From Methylibium rhizosphaerae (GTDB lineage Bacteria; Pseudomonadota; Gammaproteobacteria; Burkholderiales; Burkholderiaceae_C): a stretch of DNA of 64,000 nt. The translations under genes and the position numbers were made by a program. Below the pieces are notes generated by a model. That model was not told the DNA's origin, searched no databases, and saw only the letters and a program-made list of their open reading frames with translations. The number at the start of each line of letters is the position of its first letter. Position 1 is the first letter of the stretch. The stretch covers positions 1 through 64,000 of the forward strand of contig NZ_SWAR01000024.1 of the NCBI RefSeq assembly GCF_006386545.1, read 5' to 3'. Below, in pieces: positions 43,247 to 53,613 of the stretch.

Positions 43247-43953
43247 GGCGCGGCTTCCTTCGGTGCGGCAGCCTGCGGCGCGATGCTGCCCTTCACCCGG
43301 CCGGTCAGCACGGCGGTCTGCGTCAGGTGGTCGTACTCGAGGCTGTCGGCGCGGATCTCGCTGCGCCCGCTGATGATCGTGACCGGCAGGTGCGAGCGCA
43401 CCCGCTCGGTGTCGGTGAACAGGTGCAGGAACTCGCCGCGGAATTCGAACGCCTCCCCGGAGGGCGCGCCAGGGGGCGGCTCGCGCAGCACCCGGGCCGC
43501 GCCGATCAGCTGCACCTCGCTCATGTCGCCGTTGGCGAGCGCCCGTTTCGCGCTGGCGGTGGAAACCAGGCCCTTCGGATCGACCGCGCGCAGGCGCACG
43601 TCGTCGATCTCCAGCGTGTCGGTGTCGGGGTAGTGGCGCAGCGCCTCGCCTTCGACCTTGGCGCTGGGCGCGCCGTCGGCCAGGAAGCGCTGCATCGAGA
43701 ACTTTTGCATCTCGTAGTCGGGCACGTGGCGCGGCGGCGCCGACGGCCGCTCGGGGTCGGGCACCGGCGTGTTCTTGACCAGCCACCAGGTGGCCGCGGC
43801 CAGCAAGGCCATCAGCACCGCCGGCAGCGACACGGCAATGTTTTCCCAGACCCGCACATGCCAGGGCCCGGCCCGGCGGCGGCGCTGCGTGGGCGGCGTG
43901 AGCGGAGCCAGCGGCTCCAGCTCGGCCAGCGGGATGCTGTCTTGCACCGTCAT
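43243..43953 (-). CDS. lptC: LptC lipopolysaccharide transport protein
   Basis: A 236-residue LptC-like protein. One N-terminal membrane helix (ENIAVSLPAVLMALLAAATW) is followed by a periplasmic OstA-type beta-jellyroll (PDYEMQKFSMQRFLADGAPS, ATASAKRALANGDMSEVQLI-like, ISGRSEIRADSLEYDHLTQT). LptC bridges the LptB2FG extractor and LptA. Overlaps kdsC by ATGA upstream and the SDR downstream. lptA and lptB, which usually follow, are not in this window beside it. Confidence 0.88.
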   Translation of the reverse strand: MTVQDSIPLAELEPLAPLTPPTQRRRRAGPWHVRVWENIAVSLPAVLMALLAAATWWLVKNTPVPDPERPSAPPRHVPDYEMQKFSMQRFLADGAPSAKVEGEALRHYPDTDTLEIDDVRLRAVDPKGLVSTASAKRALANGDMSEVQLIGAARVLREPPPGAPSGEAFEFRGEFLHLFTDTERVRSHLPVTIISGRSEIRADSLEYDHLTQTAVLTGRVKGSIAPQAAAPKEAAP

Positions 43954-44537
43954 GCCCTGGGCGACGTGGAACCGTCGTCCAGCGTGACGAGGTGGCCGTG
44001 CAGCAGCTCGGCATAGCGGCCGGCCGCCACCAGCAGCAGGTCGCAGAACTCGCGCGCCGCGCCGTAGCCGCTTTCGGCCCGCGTGACGTGATGAACCGCC
44101 GCCTTCACTTCGGCATGCGCCTGCGGCGGCGCGGCAGCAAAGGCGGCCCGCACCAGGAGCGGCAGGTCGGGCCAGTCGTCGCCGATGGCCGCCATTTCAT
44201 GCCAGCCGAGGCCGAGCTGGCCCATGAGCTGCTGGGCCGCTGCCAGCTTGTCGTGCACGCCGTACACCGCGTGCGCGATCTTGAGGTCGGCCATGCGCCG
44301 GCGCACCGCGGGCGCGTCGCGACCGGTGATGACGATGGGCGTGATGCCGCCTTGCGCCAGCAGCTTGAGGCCGTGGCCGTCGAGGGTGCAGAAGGCCTTG
44401 AAGCCTTCGCCGGCTTCACCGATGTAGATGCGGCCGTCGGTCAGCACGCCGTCGACGTCGAAGATGGCGGCCTTGATGCCCTGCGCCTTGAGCAGCAGCG
44501 CAGGGTCGAACGAAAGCGTGGGCTGGAGCTCGCGCAT
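43950..44537 (-). CDS. kdsC: KDO-8-phosphate phosphatase
   Basis: A 195-residue HAD phosphatase, which releases phosphate from KDO 8-phosphate for LPS inner core synthesis. FDVDGVLTDG carries the nucleophile Asp and acid Asp, TGRDAP the Thr, and GDDWPDLPL the metal-binding Asp pair. No cap domain, as usual for KdsC tetramers. Lies between kdsD and lptC, with an ATGA overlap to the latter. Confidence 0.95.
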   Translation of the reverse strand: MRELQPTLSFDPALLLKAQGIKAAIFDVDGVLTDGRIYIGEAGEGFKAFCTLDGHGLKLLAQGGITPIVITGRDAPAVRRRMADLKIAHAVYGVHDKLAAAQQLMGQLGLGWHEMAAIGDDWPDLPLLVRAAFAAAPPQAHAEVKAAVHHVTRAESGYGAAREFCDLLLVAAGRYAELLHGHLVTLDDGSTSPRA

Positions 44538-44566
44538 GGTCGGTCGGTCGGAGTCGCTCGCGTGCC

Positions 44567-45559
44567 TCAGATGACCTTGGCGCGCATCAGATCGTTGGAG
44601 TTGATGGCGCCGGCGAGGACGCCGTGTTCGTCGACCACCAGCACGGTGGTGATGCGTGCCTCTTCCATCAGGTCGGCGGCTTCGACGGCCAGCACGTCAT
44701 GACGGATGGTGCGGGGGTTGCGGTGCATCACGTCGCCGGCCTTCAGCTCACGCAGGTCGCGACCCTGCTCGATGCAGCGGCGCAGGTCGCCGTCGGTGAA
44801 GATGCCGAGCACCCGGCCGGCTTCATCGGCCACGGCGGTGGCACCCAGGCCCTTGTTGCTCATCTCGCGCATCATCGCGGTGAAGCCGGTGTCCGGGCTC
44901 ACCCGCGGCACCGCGTCGCCGGTGCGCATGAGGTCGTGCACATGCGTGAGCAGCTTGCGGCCCAGCGAGCCGCCAGGGTGCGAACGGGCGAAGTCTTCTT
45001 CCTTGAAGCCGCGGGCGTCGAGCAGCGCCACCGCGAGTGCGTCGCCGAGCGCGAGCTGCGCGGTGGTGCTGGCGGTGGGTGCGAGGTTCAGCGGGCAGGC
45101 CTCCTTGGCCACCGCGTTGTCGAGCACCACGTCGGCATGCCGGGCAAGCGTGGACTGCGCACGGCCGGTCATGGCGATGACCGGCACGCCCAGGCGCTTG
45201 ATCGCCGGCAGGATGGCGGTGAGCTCGTCCACTTCGCCGGAGTTGGAGATGGCCAGCACCACGTCGTGCTGCGTGACCATGCCGAGGTCGCCGTGGCTGG
45301 CCTCGGCCGGGTGCACGAACATCGCAGGCGTGCCGGTGGATGCCAGGGTCGCGGCGATCTTGCGCCCGACATGGCCGCTCTTGCCCATGCCCATGACCAC
45401 CACCCGACCGGTGCAGTGCAGCACCCGGTTGACGGCCTGCGCAAACGCACCACCCACGCGCTGGCGCACTTCGGCCAGGGCCTGCGCCTCGATGTCCAGC
45501 GTCTGCTGCGCCAGGGCGATGGCCCGTTGCGCGTCGAAGGGTGGGAGAGGATGGGACAC
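44567..45559 (-). CDS. kdsD: Arabinose 5-phosphate isomerase
   Basis: A 330-residue enzyme converting ribulose 5-phosphate to arabinose 5-phosphate, the first KDO precursor. The SIS domain (VVVMGMGKSGHVGRKIAATL, STGTPAMFVHPAEASHGDLG) is followed by two CBS motifs (about 205-330). The start is a GTG at 45559. It is the first gene of kdsD-kdsC-lptC-SDR and is divergent from a KefB-like gene, 78 bp apart. Confidence 0.95.
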   Translation of the reverse strand: MSHPLPPFDAQRAIALAQQTLDIEAQALAEVRQRVGGAFAQAVNRVLHCTGRVVVMGMGKSGHVGRKIAATLASTGTPAMFVHPAEASHGDLGMVTQHDVVLAISNSGEVDELTAILPAIKRLGVPVIAMTGRAQSTLARHADVVLDNAVAKEACPLNLAPTASTTAQLALGDALAVALLDARGFKEEDFARSHPGGSLGRKLLTHVHDLMRTGDAVPRVSPDTGFTAMMREMSNKGLGATAVADEAGRVLGIFTDGDLRRCIEQGRDLRELKAGDVMHRNPRTIRHDVLAVEAADLMEEARITTVLVVDEHGVLAGAINSNDLMRAKVI

Positions 45560-45637
45560 GTCGTCTTGCTTGGGTAGGATCGGGCGATTCTAGGCGCGCC
45601 CCCATCTCTGGGCACAGGCCTTGCACTCACCCGCCGA

Positions 45638-47635
45638 ATGGCCACTACGCTCGAACTCGCCCTGTTGTTCCTGGTTGCCGCCGTGCTGGGCGTCGTGGCA
45701 TTCCGCAGCATGAAGCTGCCGCCGATGCTGGGCTATCTGGCCGTCGGCGTGCTGATCGGGCCGCTGGTGCTGCAGGCCACCCACGATGCCAGGAGCATCG
45801 AGCACCTGGCCGAGTTCGGCGTGGTGTTCCTGATGTTCGTGATCGGGCTCGAGTTCAACCTGCCCAAGCTGCGCAGCATGCGCACGCTGGTGTTCGGGCT
45901 GGGCTTCAGCCAGGTCGCGTTCACCATCCTCGTGGCCATGGCGGCCAACGCCTTCCTTGCCTGGTGGATGGCCAGCTTCGGCAAGGCCTGGGGGCTCGAC
46001 TGGCGCAGTGCCATCGCCCTGGGCGCGGCGCTGGCGATGAGCAGCACCGCCATCGTCGTGAAGCTGATGGCCGAGCGGCTCGAACTCGAGAGCGAACACG
46101 GCCGCCGGGTGATGGGCGTGCTGCTGTTCCAGGACCTGGCGGTGGTGCCGCTGCTGGTGCTCATCCCCGCACTCGGCGCGCAAGGCGGCAACATGTTCAA
46201 CACGCTCGCGCTTGCCGCATTGAAGGCAGCCGCCGTGCTGGCGCTGCTGCTGTCGGGTGGGCAGCGGGTGATGCGCTGGTGGCTCACGCTGGTGGCGCGC
46301 CGCAAGAGCGAGGAGCTGTTCATCCTGAACCTGCTGCTGGTCACGCTGGGCCTGGCCTGGCTGACCGAGCTGGCCGGCCTGTCGCTGGCACTGGGCGCAT
46401 TCGTCGCCGGCATGCTGATCGCCGAGACCGAATACAAGCACCAGGTGGAAACCGACATCCGGCCGTTCCACGACGTGCTGCTCGGGCTGTTCTTCATCAC
46501 GCTGGGCATGAAGCTGGACTGGGCCGCGCTGCTCGACCGCTGGGCGCTGGTGCTCGTGATGGTGACGCTGCCGGTGCTGTTCAAGTTCGGCCTTGTCACC
46601 CTGCTGGCGCGGCTGTTCGGCGCAAGCCCGGGGGTGGCGCTTCGCACCGGCCTGTACCTCGCGCAGGCTGGCGAGTTCGGTTTCGTGCTGCTGTCGCTGG
46701 CCACGCAGAACCAGCTGATCGCGGAGCAGCTGCGCAACCCGGTGCTCGCGGCCATGGTGCTGTCGATGCTCGCCACGCCGCTGATCGTGATGTACAGCAA
46801 CCGCATCGTGATGAAGCTGTACTCGAGCGAATGGCTGATGCAGTCGGTGGCGCTCACCACCATTGCCAAGAAGTCGATCCGCACAGAAGCGCACGTGATC
46901 ATCTGCGGCTACGGCCGCTCAGGGCAGAACCTTGCGCGGCTGCTCGAAGGCGAGGGCATTCCGTACATGGCCCTCGACCTCGACCCCGACCGGGTGCGGC
47001 AGGCCGCCGCGGCCGGCCAGAGTGTCGTGTTCGGCGACGCCGCGCGCCTGCAGAGCCTGATGGCCGCCGGCCTCGCACGCGCCAGCGCAGTGGTGGTGAG
47101 CTACCAGGACACTGCCTCGGCAATGAAGATCCTGCAGCACGTGCATGAACACGCACCGACGGTGCCGGTGATCGTGCGCACGCTCGACGATGCCGACCTC
47201 GAGAAGCTGCAGGCCGCCGGCGCGACCGAGGTGGTGCCGGAGGCCATCGAAGGCTCGCTGATGATGGCCTCCCATGTGCTGGCCCTGGTGGGCGTGCCGA
47301 TGCGGCGCGTGATCCGGGTGGTGCAGGACCAGCGCGACGCGCGCTACGGGCTGCTGCGCGGCTACTTCCACGGCGCCGACGACGACACGATCGAGGAGCG
47401 CGAGCAGGCGCGCCTGCAGAGCGTCACGCTCAACGCCGGCGCGGCCAGCCTGGGGCGCACGCTGGCGCTGCTGTCGCTCGATGGCCTGGACGTGAACGTG
47501 ATGTCGATCCGCCGCGCCAACGGCCGCGTCGTGAAGCCTCACCACGAGTTCGAGCTGGCCGAGGGCGACACGCTGGTGCTGGCCGGCCAGCCCGAGGCGC
47601 TGCTGCTGGCGGAAGCGCGGCTGCTTCACGGTTGA
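45638..47635 (+). CDS. CPA2 cation:proton antiporter with TrkA domains (KefB/YbaL-like)
   Basis: A 665-residue antiporter. The membrane half has about 12 helices ([60 protein letters not shown]). A TrkA-N nucleotide-binding domain begins at [20 protein letters not shown], and a TrkA-C domain ends the protein. KefB/KefC relatives export K+ in response to glutathione adducts or pH. No KefF/KefG ancillary oxidoreductase is adjacent, so YbaL-type function is equally possible. Confidence 0.88.
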   Translation: MATTLELALLFLVAAVLGVVAFRSMKLPPMLGYLAVGVLIGPLVLQATHDARSIEHLAEFGVVFLMFVIGLEFNLPKLRSMRTLVFGLGFSQVAFTILVAMAANAFLAWWMASFGKAWGLDWRSAIALGAALAMSSTAIVVKLMAERLELESEHGRRVMGVLLFQDLAVVPLLVLIPALGAQGGNMFNTLALAALKAAAVLALLLSGGQRVMRWWLTLVARRKSEELFILNLLLVTLGLAWLTELAGLSLALGAFVAGMLIAETEYKHQVETDIRPFHDVLLGLFFITLGMKLDWAALLDRWALVLVMVTLPVLFKFGLVTLLARLFGASPGVALRTGLYLAQAGEFGFVLLSLATQNQLIAEQLRNPVLAAMVLSMLATPLIVMYSNRIVMKLYSSEWLMQSVALTTIAKKSIRTEAHVIICGYGRSGQNLARLLEGEGIPYMALDLDPDRVRQAAAAGQSVVFGDAARLQSLMAAGLARASAVVVSYQDTASAMKILQHVHEHAPTVPVIVRTLDDADLEKLQAAGATEVVPEAIEGSLMMASHVLALVGVPMRRVIRVVQDQRDARYGLLRGYFHGADDDTIEEREQARLQSVTLNAGAASLGRTLALLSLDGLDVNVMSIRRANGRVVKPHHEFELAEGDTLVLAGQPEALLLAEARLLHG

Positions 47636-47711
47636 TGCCCGGCTGACGCGCACCGGGCGGACAGGCCAGAATCCCGGGGTTTGCGCGCACTGGCGCAAGA
47701 GGCAGACCGCC

Positions 47712-48263
47712 ATGGCCAAGAACCAGCATCCTCGCGAATTCATCAAGCAGCACATCCGCACCGTGCCCGACTGGCCGGAGGCGGGTGTGCAGTTCCGCGA
47801 CATCACGCCGCTGCTGCAGAACCCGAAGGTGTTCCGCGTGCTGATCGACGAGTTCGTGCACCGCTACTTCGACGTGCGGCCGAACGTGATCGCCGGGCTG
47901 GATGCACGTGGCTTCATCATCGGCTCGGTGCTCGCCTACGAACTCAACATCGGCTTCGTGCCGATCCGCAAGAAGGGCAAGCTGCCCTTCACCACGGTCG
48001 AAGAGACCTACGAGCTGGAATACGGCAGCGCCACGGTGGAGCTGCACACCGACGCGGTGAAACCCGGCGACCGCGTGGTGCTGATCGACGACCTGATCGC
48101 CACCGGCGGCACCATGATGGCCGGCATGCGCCTGCTGCAGCGGCTGGGCGCGACAGTGATCGAGGGCGCCGCGATCGTGGACCTGCCGGAGCTGCACGGT
48201 TCGGACAGGCTCCGTGCGGCAGGACTGCCGCTGTTCACGCTCGTGAGCTTCGAAGGCCACTGA
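47712..48263 (+). CDS. apt: Adenine phosphoribosyltransferase
   Basis: A 183-residue purine-salvage enzyme that joins adenine and PRPP to AMP. The type I PRTase PRPP-binding motif [15 protein letters not shown] and the family-specific [18 protein letters not shown] near the N-terminus are clear, as is [11 protein letters not shown]. Followed by a strong hairpin terminator. Confidence 0.95.
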   Translation: MAKNQHPREFIKQHIRTVPDWPEAGVQFRDITPLLQNPKVFRVLIDEFVHRYFDVRPNVIAGLDARGFIIGSVLAYELNIGFVPIRKKGKLPFTTVEETYELEYGSATVELHTDAVKPGDRVVLIDDLIATGGTMMAGMRLLQRLGATVIEGAAIVDLPELHGSDRLRAAGLPLFTLVSFEGH

Positions 48264-48278
48264 CCCCGAATGAAGAGA

Positions 48279-48305
48279 GACAAGGGCCGCAACGCGGCCC
48301 TTGTC
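48279..48305 (+). terminator. Hairpin terminator of apt
   Basis: A perfect 12-bp stem GACAAGGGCCGC / GCGGCCCTTGTC with a 3-nt loop, 16 bp after the apt stop. No long T-run follows. Confidence 0.75.
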
Positions 48306-48368
48306 GATCGGAGTGGACGCCGTGGATCCGGCTTTGCCGGTCCACCAGCGTCGCCCCCTAGAGGGGGA

Positions 48369-48395
48369 GCGCCGCAGGCGCTACGGGGGTGGTCA
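48369..48395. repeat. Stop-codon-associated repeat, copy 2
   Basis: Reverse-complement copy of 16369-16396 (27 of 28 positions), ending exactly at the stop codon of the cyclic-nucleotide-binding gene. The wider segment 48306-48395 holds further inverted repeats (CCGGC-TTT-GCCGG and GCCCCCTAGAGGGGG) and is probably one composite element. Confidence 0.8.
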
Positions 48396-48860
48396 AGAAA
48401 TCGGCATCTGCTTGGACATGTTGGCGCGCATGCGCACCGCCATGACGCCGGCGCAGGCACGCGCCACTTCGAGCGCGACGGCCGGCACGCGGGCGGCCAG
48501 TTCCTCGAAGCGCGGCAGGCGCAGCGCCCACACCACACAGGGCGTCATGGCCTCGACGTTGGCGGTGCGTGGCCCGTCGGCGAACAGCCCCGGCTCGCCG
48601 CAGATGGAGCCGGTGCGCAGGATCGCGATGCGGCTGGACCCGGGAGGGCCGCCGGTGGTGAACACCTGCAGCGAACCCTGGCCGAGGAAGTACACGGTAC
48701 GGTCGTTGTCGCCCTGCTTGATGAGCAGGTCTCCGGCACGGATCTCGTGGCGCGTGAGGTACTGCGCCAGCGTCTTCCATTGCTGGGCGTCGAGCCGCCC
48801 GCGAAAGGCATCTTCCGCATTGAGCGACTGCACCGCCTGGACGAGTTCGTTGAGTTCCAT
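48393..48860 (-). CDS. Cyclic nucleotide-binding domain protein
   Basis: A 155-residue protein consisting of a single CRP-type cyclic-nucleotide fold (about 20-130). The phosphate-binding-cassette region reads ICGEPGLFADGPRTANVEAM, with the conserved Glu and Arg. There is no HTH domain, so it is not a DNA-binding CRP. ATG 48860 is preferred because a GAG-containing site lies upstream; an ATG 78 bp further up has none. Partner unknown. Confidence 0.85.
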   Translation of the reverse strand: MELNELVQAVQSLNAEDAFRGRLDAQQWKTLAQYLTRHEIRAGDLLIKQGDNDRTVYFLGQGSLQVFTTGGPPGSSRIAILRTGSICGEPGLFADGPRTANVEAMTPCVVWALRLPRFEELAARVPAVALEVARACAGVMAVRMRANMSKQMPIS

Positions 48861-49033
48861 CGTGTCGATCTCGAGTGTCGCGGCGCCGCGGAGAGGCGCG
48901 GGCCGCTGTGTGAATTTGTTCCCAATTATGGGCATCGCGTGTGCGGCCCACAACAAGCGGCGTGCCCGGATCGGCCCGCTGATCACTCGGCGAACTCCGG
49001 TCGTCGTGGCTTCCTGCACGAAAACCGCCGGCC

Positions 49034-50428
49034 TTACTTGCCGATACAGAAGCGGGAGAAGATCTCGCCGAGCAGGTCGTCCGCCGAGAACGCGCCGGTG
49101 ATCTCGCCCAGCGCGTTGTGCGCCAGGCGCAGCTCCTCGGCCAAAAGGTCGAGAGCGGCGTCGGCTTCCGCCAGGCGGGCCTGCGCCTCCTGCAGATGCA
49201 GCCGGGCCGCCTGCAGCGCCTGCACATGGCGGGCGCGCGCGATGAACACGCCTTCGGGTGCGGCATGCCAGCCGGCAATGGCCAGCAGGCAGCGGCGCAG
49301 CTCCGCCAGGCCGGCACCGGTCTTGGCGGACAGGCGCACCGACTGCTCGCCTTCGGCCGGCGAGGGCGGCTCGGCGGCCTCGGGCGCGTCGGCCTTGTTG
49401 TAGACGTGCACGATGCGGGCATGCTGCGCCACCCCGTGCGGCAGCCGCCGTTCGATGTCGCGTTCGGCCGCTTCATAGTCGGGCTGGCCCAGCCGGGTGA
49501 GGTCGTGCAGGAACAGCACCGCGTCGGCCGCCTCGATGGCCGCCCAGCTGCGCGCGATGCCGATGCGCTCGACCTCGTCGCCGGCCTCGCGCAGGCCGGC
49601 GGTGTCGATCACGTGCAGCGGCACGCCTTCGATCTGGATGGTTTCGCTGACCTTGTCGCGCGTGGTGCCGGGAATCGGCGTGACGATCGCGAGCTCGGCG
49701 CCGGCCAGCGCATTGAGCAGCGAGCTCTTGCCCACGTTGGGCTGGCCGGCCAGCACCACGTGGATGCCCTCGCGCAGCAGCGCGCCCTGCTGGGCGCGGT
49801 CGAGCACCGCATCGAGCTGCGACGCCACCCGGCGGAGGCGGCCGCGTGCGTCGGCCTTCTCGAGGAAGTCGATCTCTTCTTCGGGAAAGTCGAGCGTGGC
49901 CTCGACCAGCATGCGCAACTCGATGAGCCGGTCGCGCAGCGATTCGATCTCCTTCGAAAAGGCGCCTGCGAGCGATCGGCTGGCCGAACGCGCGGCCGCC
50001 TCGGTGCTCGCTTCAATGAGGTCGGCGATCGCCTCGGCCTGCGCCAGGTCGATCTTGTCGTTGAGGAAGGCCCGCTCGGTGAACTCGCCGGGCTCGGCCA
50101 GCCGCAGTCCCATGCCTGCGCCGGCCGCCAGGCAGCGCGCGAGCAGCAGCTGCAGCACCACCGGCCCGCCGTGCGCCTGCAGCTCGAGCACGTCTTCGCC
50201 GGTGTAGCTGTTCGGGGCAGGGAAGTGGAGCGCGAGGCCCTGGTCGATGGCTTCGCCCTGCGCGTCGCGGAATGCGAGGTAGTGCGCCTGCCGCGGCTTG
50301 AGCGGCTGGCCGCAGACCGCCTCGATGACGGGCGAGACGTCGCGGCCCGACACGCGCACGATGCCCACGGCCCCGCGCCCGGGAGCGGTGGCAACGGCAA
50401 CGATGGGATCGTGGTGGCGCGGCAGCAT
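49034..50428 (-). CDS. mnmE: tRNA modification GTPase MnmE
   Basis: A 464-residue GTPase that with MnmG installs the (c)mnm5 group on tRNA wobble uridine. The N-terminal THF-binding domain ([20 protein letters not shown]) and helical region surround the G domain with [12 protein letters not shown] (G1), PIPGTTRDK (G2), [13 protein letters not shown] (G3) and YNKAD (G4). The protein ends FCIGK, the functional Cys-containing tail. It is the last gene in the rpmH-rnpA-yidD-yidC-mnmE run. Confidence 0.97.
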   Translation of the reverse strand: MLPRHHDPIVAVATAPGRGAVGIVRVSGRDVSPVIEAVCGQPLKPRQAHYLAFRDAQGEAIDQGLALHFPAPNSYTGEDVLELQAHGGPVVLQLLLARCLAAGAGMGLRLAEPGEFTERAFLNDKIDLAQAEAIADLIEASTEAAARSASRSLAGAFSKEIESLRDRLIELRMLVEATLDFPEEEIDFLEKADARGRLRRVASQLDAVLDRAQQGALLREGIHVVLAGQPNVGKSSLLNALAGAELAIVTPIPGTTRDKVSETIQIEGVPLHVIDTAGLREAGDEVERIGIARSWAAIEAADAVLFLHDLTRLGQPDYEAAERDIERRLPHGVAQHARIVHVYNKADAPEAAEPPSPAEGEQSVRLSAKTGAGLAELRRCLLAIAGWHAAPEGVFIARARHVQALQAARLHLQEAQARLAEADAALDLLAEELRLAHNALGEITGAFSADDLLGEIFSRFCIGK

Positions 50429-50713
50429 CGCCGGATTGTCAGCGATGCGCCGCAGCCGAAGATGGCGCGGAGGGAGGTGCCCGGTCGTGACTGATCACGT
50501 CTGGAGGACGCTGCAGCAGCGACGTTCCGGGACAACCTCCAGAGCCGAGTGCGTCGCGTTTGACTGCTGCGCCCCCCGGGTCGGCCCCGCTGACTCCATG
50601 CTGCGCGTACGGGCCGGCACGCGCAACGCCGTTCGCCCCCACAGGCGCGGGGGTCGCGTGACTTTTGGCGCAGGCTTCGCGCACTCGAGGGGGTGGTCGT
50701 CACCCGCTCGGGC
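50429..50713. other. 285-bp gap between yidC and mnmE
   Basis: No gene seen. It includes a CCCCC-acaggcgc-GGGGG hairpin (about 50639-50655) just after yidC in transcription order on the minus strand, and the mnmE promoter must lie in it or read through from yidC. No clear promoter was identified. Confidence 0.5.
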
Positions 50714-52363
50714 TCAGCTCACGCCCAGCCGCTTGTTGATGAACCACTGCTGCGCGATCGACAGCAGGTTGTTGGTGACCCAGTACAGCACGAGGCCGGC
50801 CGGAAAGAAGAAGAACATCACCGAGAACACCAGCGGCATGATCCACATCATCTTGGCCTGCACCGGATCCGGCGGCGTGGGGTTCAGCCAGGTCTGCAGC
50901 AGCGTGGACGCAGTCATGACCAGCGGCAGGATGAAGTACGGATCCTTCACCGACAGGTCGGTGACCCAGCCGATCCAGGGCGCGTTGCGCATCTCGACGC
51001 TCGACAGCAACACCCAGTACAGCGCAATGAAGAAGGGGATCTGCACCATGATCGGCAGGCAGCCGCCGATCGGATTGACCTTCTCCTCGCGGTAGATGCG
51101 CATCATTTCCTGCTGCATCTGCTGCGGCTTGTCCTTCAGGCGCTCGCGCAGCTCCATGACGCGCGGGTTGATCGCCTTCATCTTGGCCATCGAGCGGTAG
51201 GCGCTGGCATTGAGCCAGTAGAAGGCGACCTTCAGCAGCACCACCAGCGCGACGATGGCCCAGCCCCAGTTGCCGATCACGCCGTGCAGCTTGTCGAGCA
51301 GCCAGAACAGCGGCTTGGCCAGGATGGTGAACCAGCCGTAGTCCTTCACCAGTTCGAGGCCGGGGGCGAGCGCTTCGAGCTTCTTCTCTTCCTGCGGGCC
51401 GGCGAACAGGCGCGCCTCGAATTTCTCGGTGGCGCCGGGCGCAACCGACTTGGCCGGCAGCACCATCGCCACCGAGTAGAGGTTGTCGCTCACCTTCGCA
51501 GTGCGGAACTCGCGCGGGCCTTGCGGCAGCAGCCAGGCCGATGCGAAGTAGTGCTGCACCATCGCGATCCAGCCGTTGTCGGCCTGCTTCTGGAAGTCGG
51601 CGTCGCCCTTCTCGATGTGCTTGAACTCGACCTTCTGGAACTTGGCCACGTCGGTGTAGACGGCCGGGCCGGTGAAGGTGCTGTAGAAGCTGGACTCGCC
51701 GGGGGGCGGGTTGCCGTCGCGCACCAGCTGCACATACAGCTGCGGCGATGCGGCGGCGGTGCCGTTGTTCACCACCTCGTGCGCCACATCGATGGTGTAT
51801 TCGCCGCGCTTGAGGGTGTAGGTCTTGCGCAGCTTCACGCCGCTCAGCTCAGGCGACTCGAAACTCACGCTGACGCTGCCGGCACCGTCCTTCAGGGTCG
51901 TTTCACCGGGCACCACGTTCATCACCGTCAGGTGGTTCGGCAGGGCACCCGGGCCGATCAGGCCGGACTGCGCGAAATAGCTGCGCTGCGGCGAACGATC
52001 GAACAGCACGACGTTCTTGCCCGGGTCGTTCTGGTCCTTCTGCTGCAGCAGTTCCAGGCGCACGAGGTTGCCACCCTGGCTGTCGAAGGTGGCGGCCAGC
52101 AGGTCGGTGGTCAGCGTGACCTTGGCTGAAGAAGCCGGTGCCGCGGCGGCGCCCGGCACGGCGCCGGGCTGCGCAGGGGCGGTGGCACTGGGAGCCGGCA
52201 CGCCGCCGACCGCACCGGGATCGGCCGGCGCGCTGGCCGCCGGGCGCGGCGCCGCCGGGTTGAAGAACGAGGGCTTGCCGTTGTGCTTGTTCCAGCCGTC
52301 CCACAGCAGGAACAGCGACATCGTGAACACCACCCACAACACGGTGCGGCGCATATCGGTCAT
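50714..52363 (-). CDS. yidC: Membrane protein insertase YidC
   Basis: A 549-residue inner-membrane insertase, working alone or with SecYEG. TM1 ([20 protein letters not shown]) is followed by the ~280-residue periplasmic domain typical of Gram-negatives, an Ala/Pro-rich linker near residues 35-80, then five C-terminal helices with the conserved [23 protein letters not shown] 52363 overlaps the yidD stop. Length matches the family. Confidence 0.97.
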   Translation of the reverse strand: MTDMRRTVLWVVFTMSLFLLWDGWNKHNGKPSFFNPAAPRPAASAPADPGAVGGVPAPSATAPAQPGAVPGAAAAPASSAKVTLTTDLLAATFDSQGGNLVRLELLQQKDQNDPGKNVVLFDRSPQRSYFAQSGLIGPGALPNHLTVMNVVPGETTLKDGAGSVSVSFESPELSGVKLRKTYTLKRGEYTIDVAHEVVNNGTAAASPQLYVQLVRDGNPPPGESSFYSTFTGPAVYTDVAKFQKVEFKHIEKGDADFQKQADNGWIAMVQHYFASAWLLPQGPREFRTAKVSDNLYSVAMVLPAKSVAPGATEKFEARLFAGPQEEKKLEALAPGLELVKDYGWFTILAKPLFWLLDKLHGVIGNWGWAIVALVVLLKVAFYWLNASAYRSMAKMKAINPRVMELRERLKDKPQQMQQEMMRIYREEKVNPIGGCLPIMVQIPFFIALYWVLLSSVEMRNAPWIGWVTDLSVKDPYFILPLVMTASTLLQTWLNPTPPDPVQAKMMWIMPLVFSVMFFFFPAGLVLYWVTNNLLSIAQQWFINKRLGVS

Positions 52364-52677
52364 GACGACGACTCTTGAGAAGGAGAGGGGAGCTTGACCG
52401 CGCCAGGCGACGCGGTGATGAAGCGGGAAAAGAGCTTCGGCGCGGCCGCCGGCACGGGGTCGAGACCGCCGTTGCACCAGGGGTGGCAGCGCAGCAGCCG
52501 CGCCGTCGCGAGGTAGCTGCCGGTCAGCGCGCCGTGGTGCTCCAGCGCCTGCAATGCGTAGACCGAGCAGGTCGGCTCGAAGCGGCAGGCCGACCCGAGC
52601 CAGGGGCTCAGGAAGAAGCGATACGCCCGCACCGGCCACATCAAGGCTTGGCGAGGCCAGAGCTTGAACCGGGGCAT
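52360..52677 (-). CDS. yidD: Membrane protein insertion efficiency factor YidD
   Basis: A 105-residue YidD protein. The conserved core [20 protein letters not shown] and the following [22 protein letters not shown] are unmistakable. It assists YidC-dependent insertion. ATG 52677 is the family-length start; it ends in a 4-bp overlap with yidC. 16 bp separate it from rnpA. Confidence 0.95.
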   Translation of the reverse strand: MPRFKLWPRQALMWPVRAYRFFLSPWLGSACRFEPTCSVYALQALEHHGALTGSYLATARLLRCHPWCNGGLDPVPAAAPKLFSRFITASPGAVKLPSPSQESSS

Positions 52678-52693
52678 AGCGCGGGCTTTTGCT

Positions 52694-53149
52694 TCAGCCT
52701 GGCCGCCGGGCCATCGCTGCGGCGAAGAGGCTGGCGAGTTCGCCGCGCACGGCAAGCTTCAACGCCGCGGAGGCGGCGCTGGGAAACTGCTGCCGTTCAA
52801 CCGGCGCGCGCAGGCGCACCACCCAGTCGCCGGGCGGCAATTGGCTCAGATGCTGGCGCATGGCTTCGCGCGCCTGGCGCTTGACCAGGTTGCGCGTGAC
52901 GGCGCGACGAGCCTGACGCTTGGGCACGACGAGACCAAGCCGCCAGCATGGCTGCGCAGCAGCGCCGGGCTGAATTTCCACAGCCCCGGCGGCCGGGCTT
53001 GCCGTGCCTGTTGACAACTCTTTGGCCTCAGACACGGTGTGATGGAGGCTGAAGTGCGGACTGCGGGCCACCGGCCGTGTGGCCAGTACCCGTTGGAAGT
53101 CCGACGGCGCAACAAGGCTGGTCAGCCCAGACTGCGGCCGGGCAAACAT
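52694..53149 (-). CDS. rnpA: Ribonuclease P protein component
   Basis: A 151-residue protein subunit of RNase P, which trims tRNA 5' ends. The signature [20 protein letters not shown] (RNR-type motif) and GLVVPKRQ are clear. It is longer than the usual ~120 residues because of a Thr/Ala/Pro-rich insert (about 40-70, around [20 protein letters not shown]), with no known role. ATG 53149 is chosen; a TTG at 53155 is possible. It lies 33 bp after rpmH. Confidence 0.94.
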   Translation of the reverse strand: MFARPQSGLTSLVAPSDFQRVLATRPVARSPHFSLHHTVSEAKELSTGTASPAAGAVEIQPGAAAQPCWRLGLVVPKRQARRAVTRNLVKRQAREAMRQHLSQLPPGDWVVRLRAPVERQQFPSAASAALKLAVRGELASLFAAAMARRPG

Positions 53150-53182
53150 CGGCAAGCGGCTCGGTTCGCACCGAACCAGGCC

Positions 53183-53317
53183 TTACAGGCCCAGACGCTT
53201 GCGGCCCTTGGCGCGGCGCGAAGCGATGACCTTGCGGCCGCCGCGAGTCTTCATGCGGACGAGGAAACCGTGCGTACGGGCGCGGCGAACCTTCGAGGGC
53301 TGGTAAGTGCGTTTCAT
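53183..53317 (-). CDS. rpmH: 50S ribosomal protein L34
   Basis: A 44-residue ribosomal protein L34, starting [20 protein letters not shown] and ending KGRKRLGL, identical in layout to L34 of other betaproteobacteria. First gene of the leftward run, under the promoter at 53458-53486. Its second half is very basic, as expected for binding 23S rRNA. Confidence 0.98.
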   Translation of the reverse strand: MKRTYQPSKVRRARTHGFLVRMKTRGGRKVIASRRAKGRKRLGL

Positions 53318-53457
53318 GTTGGATCCTCAAGCGCGGAAAGCTCATCTGCCGAGGGCCGGCAGCGCTGCAATGCGCCTATTTGACGATTCCCGCAAGGCTC
53401 GAAAACGCTCCATGGCCTGTTCGAAGGCTTTGAAGCCGCCCCTGCGGGAAACCCGCG

Positions 53458-53486
53458 ATTACACCAAAAACCCCCTTTCTGGTCAA
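53458..53486 (-). promoter_or_regulatory. rpmH promoter
   Basis: On the minus strand TTGACC (-35) and TGTAAT (-10) are separated by exactly 17 nt, about 140 bp upstream of the rpmH start. Confidence 0.7.
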
Positions 53487-53521
53487 CGACTTACACCACG
53501 GATTGCGGGTCTCTTGGGGTC

Positions 53522-53550
53522 TTGACCCTCTACAAAAAACTGTGGATAAC
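53522..53550 (+). promoter_or_regulatory. dnaA promoter overlapped by a DnaA box
   Basis: TTGACC (-35), 17-nt spacer and GATAAC (-10). A perfect DnaA box (TGTGGATAA, 53541-53549) covers the -10, so DnaA can repress its own gene. The start codon is 64 bp further on. Confidence 0.65.
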
Positions 53551-53613
53551 CCCGCTTTCCCCGGGCGGCGCGCACGTAGAATCCCGCCGCTCCGAGAAGA
53601 ACTTGTCCACAAC

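Larger units (their letters stand above)
53318..53613. other. 296-bp divergent rpmH-dnaA control region
   Basis: Non-coding. Holds the rpmH promoter (minus), the dnaA promoter (plus) and DnaA boxes: perfect TGTGGATAA at 53541-53549 and TTGTCCACA (one mismatch) at 53603-53611. Typical of the dnaA side of an origin region. Confidence 0.8.

Noticed and set aside
53028-53345. 105-codon minus-strand frame across rpmH and rnpA
   Set aside because: Out-of-frame overlap of two certain genes, with no homology features.
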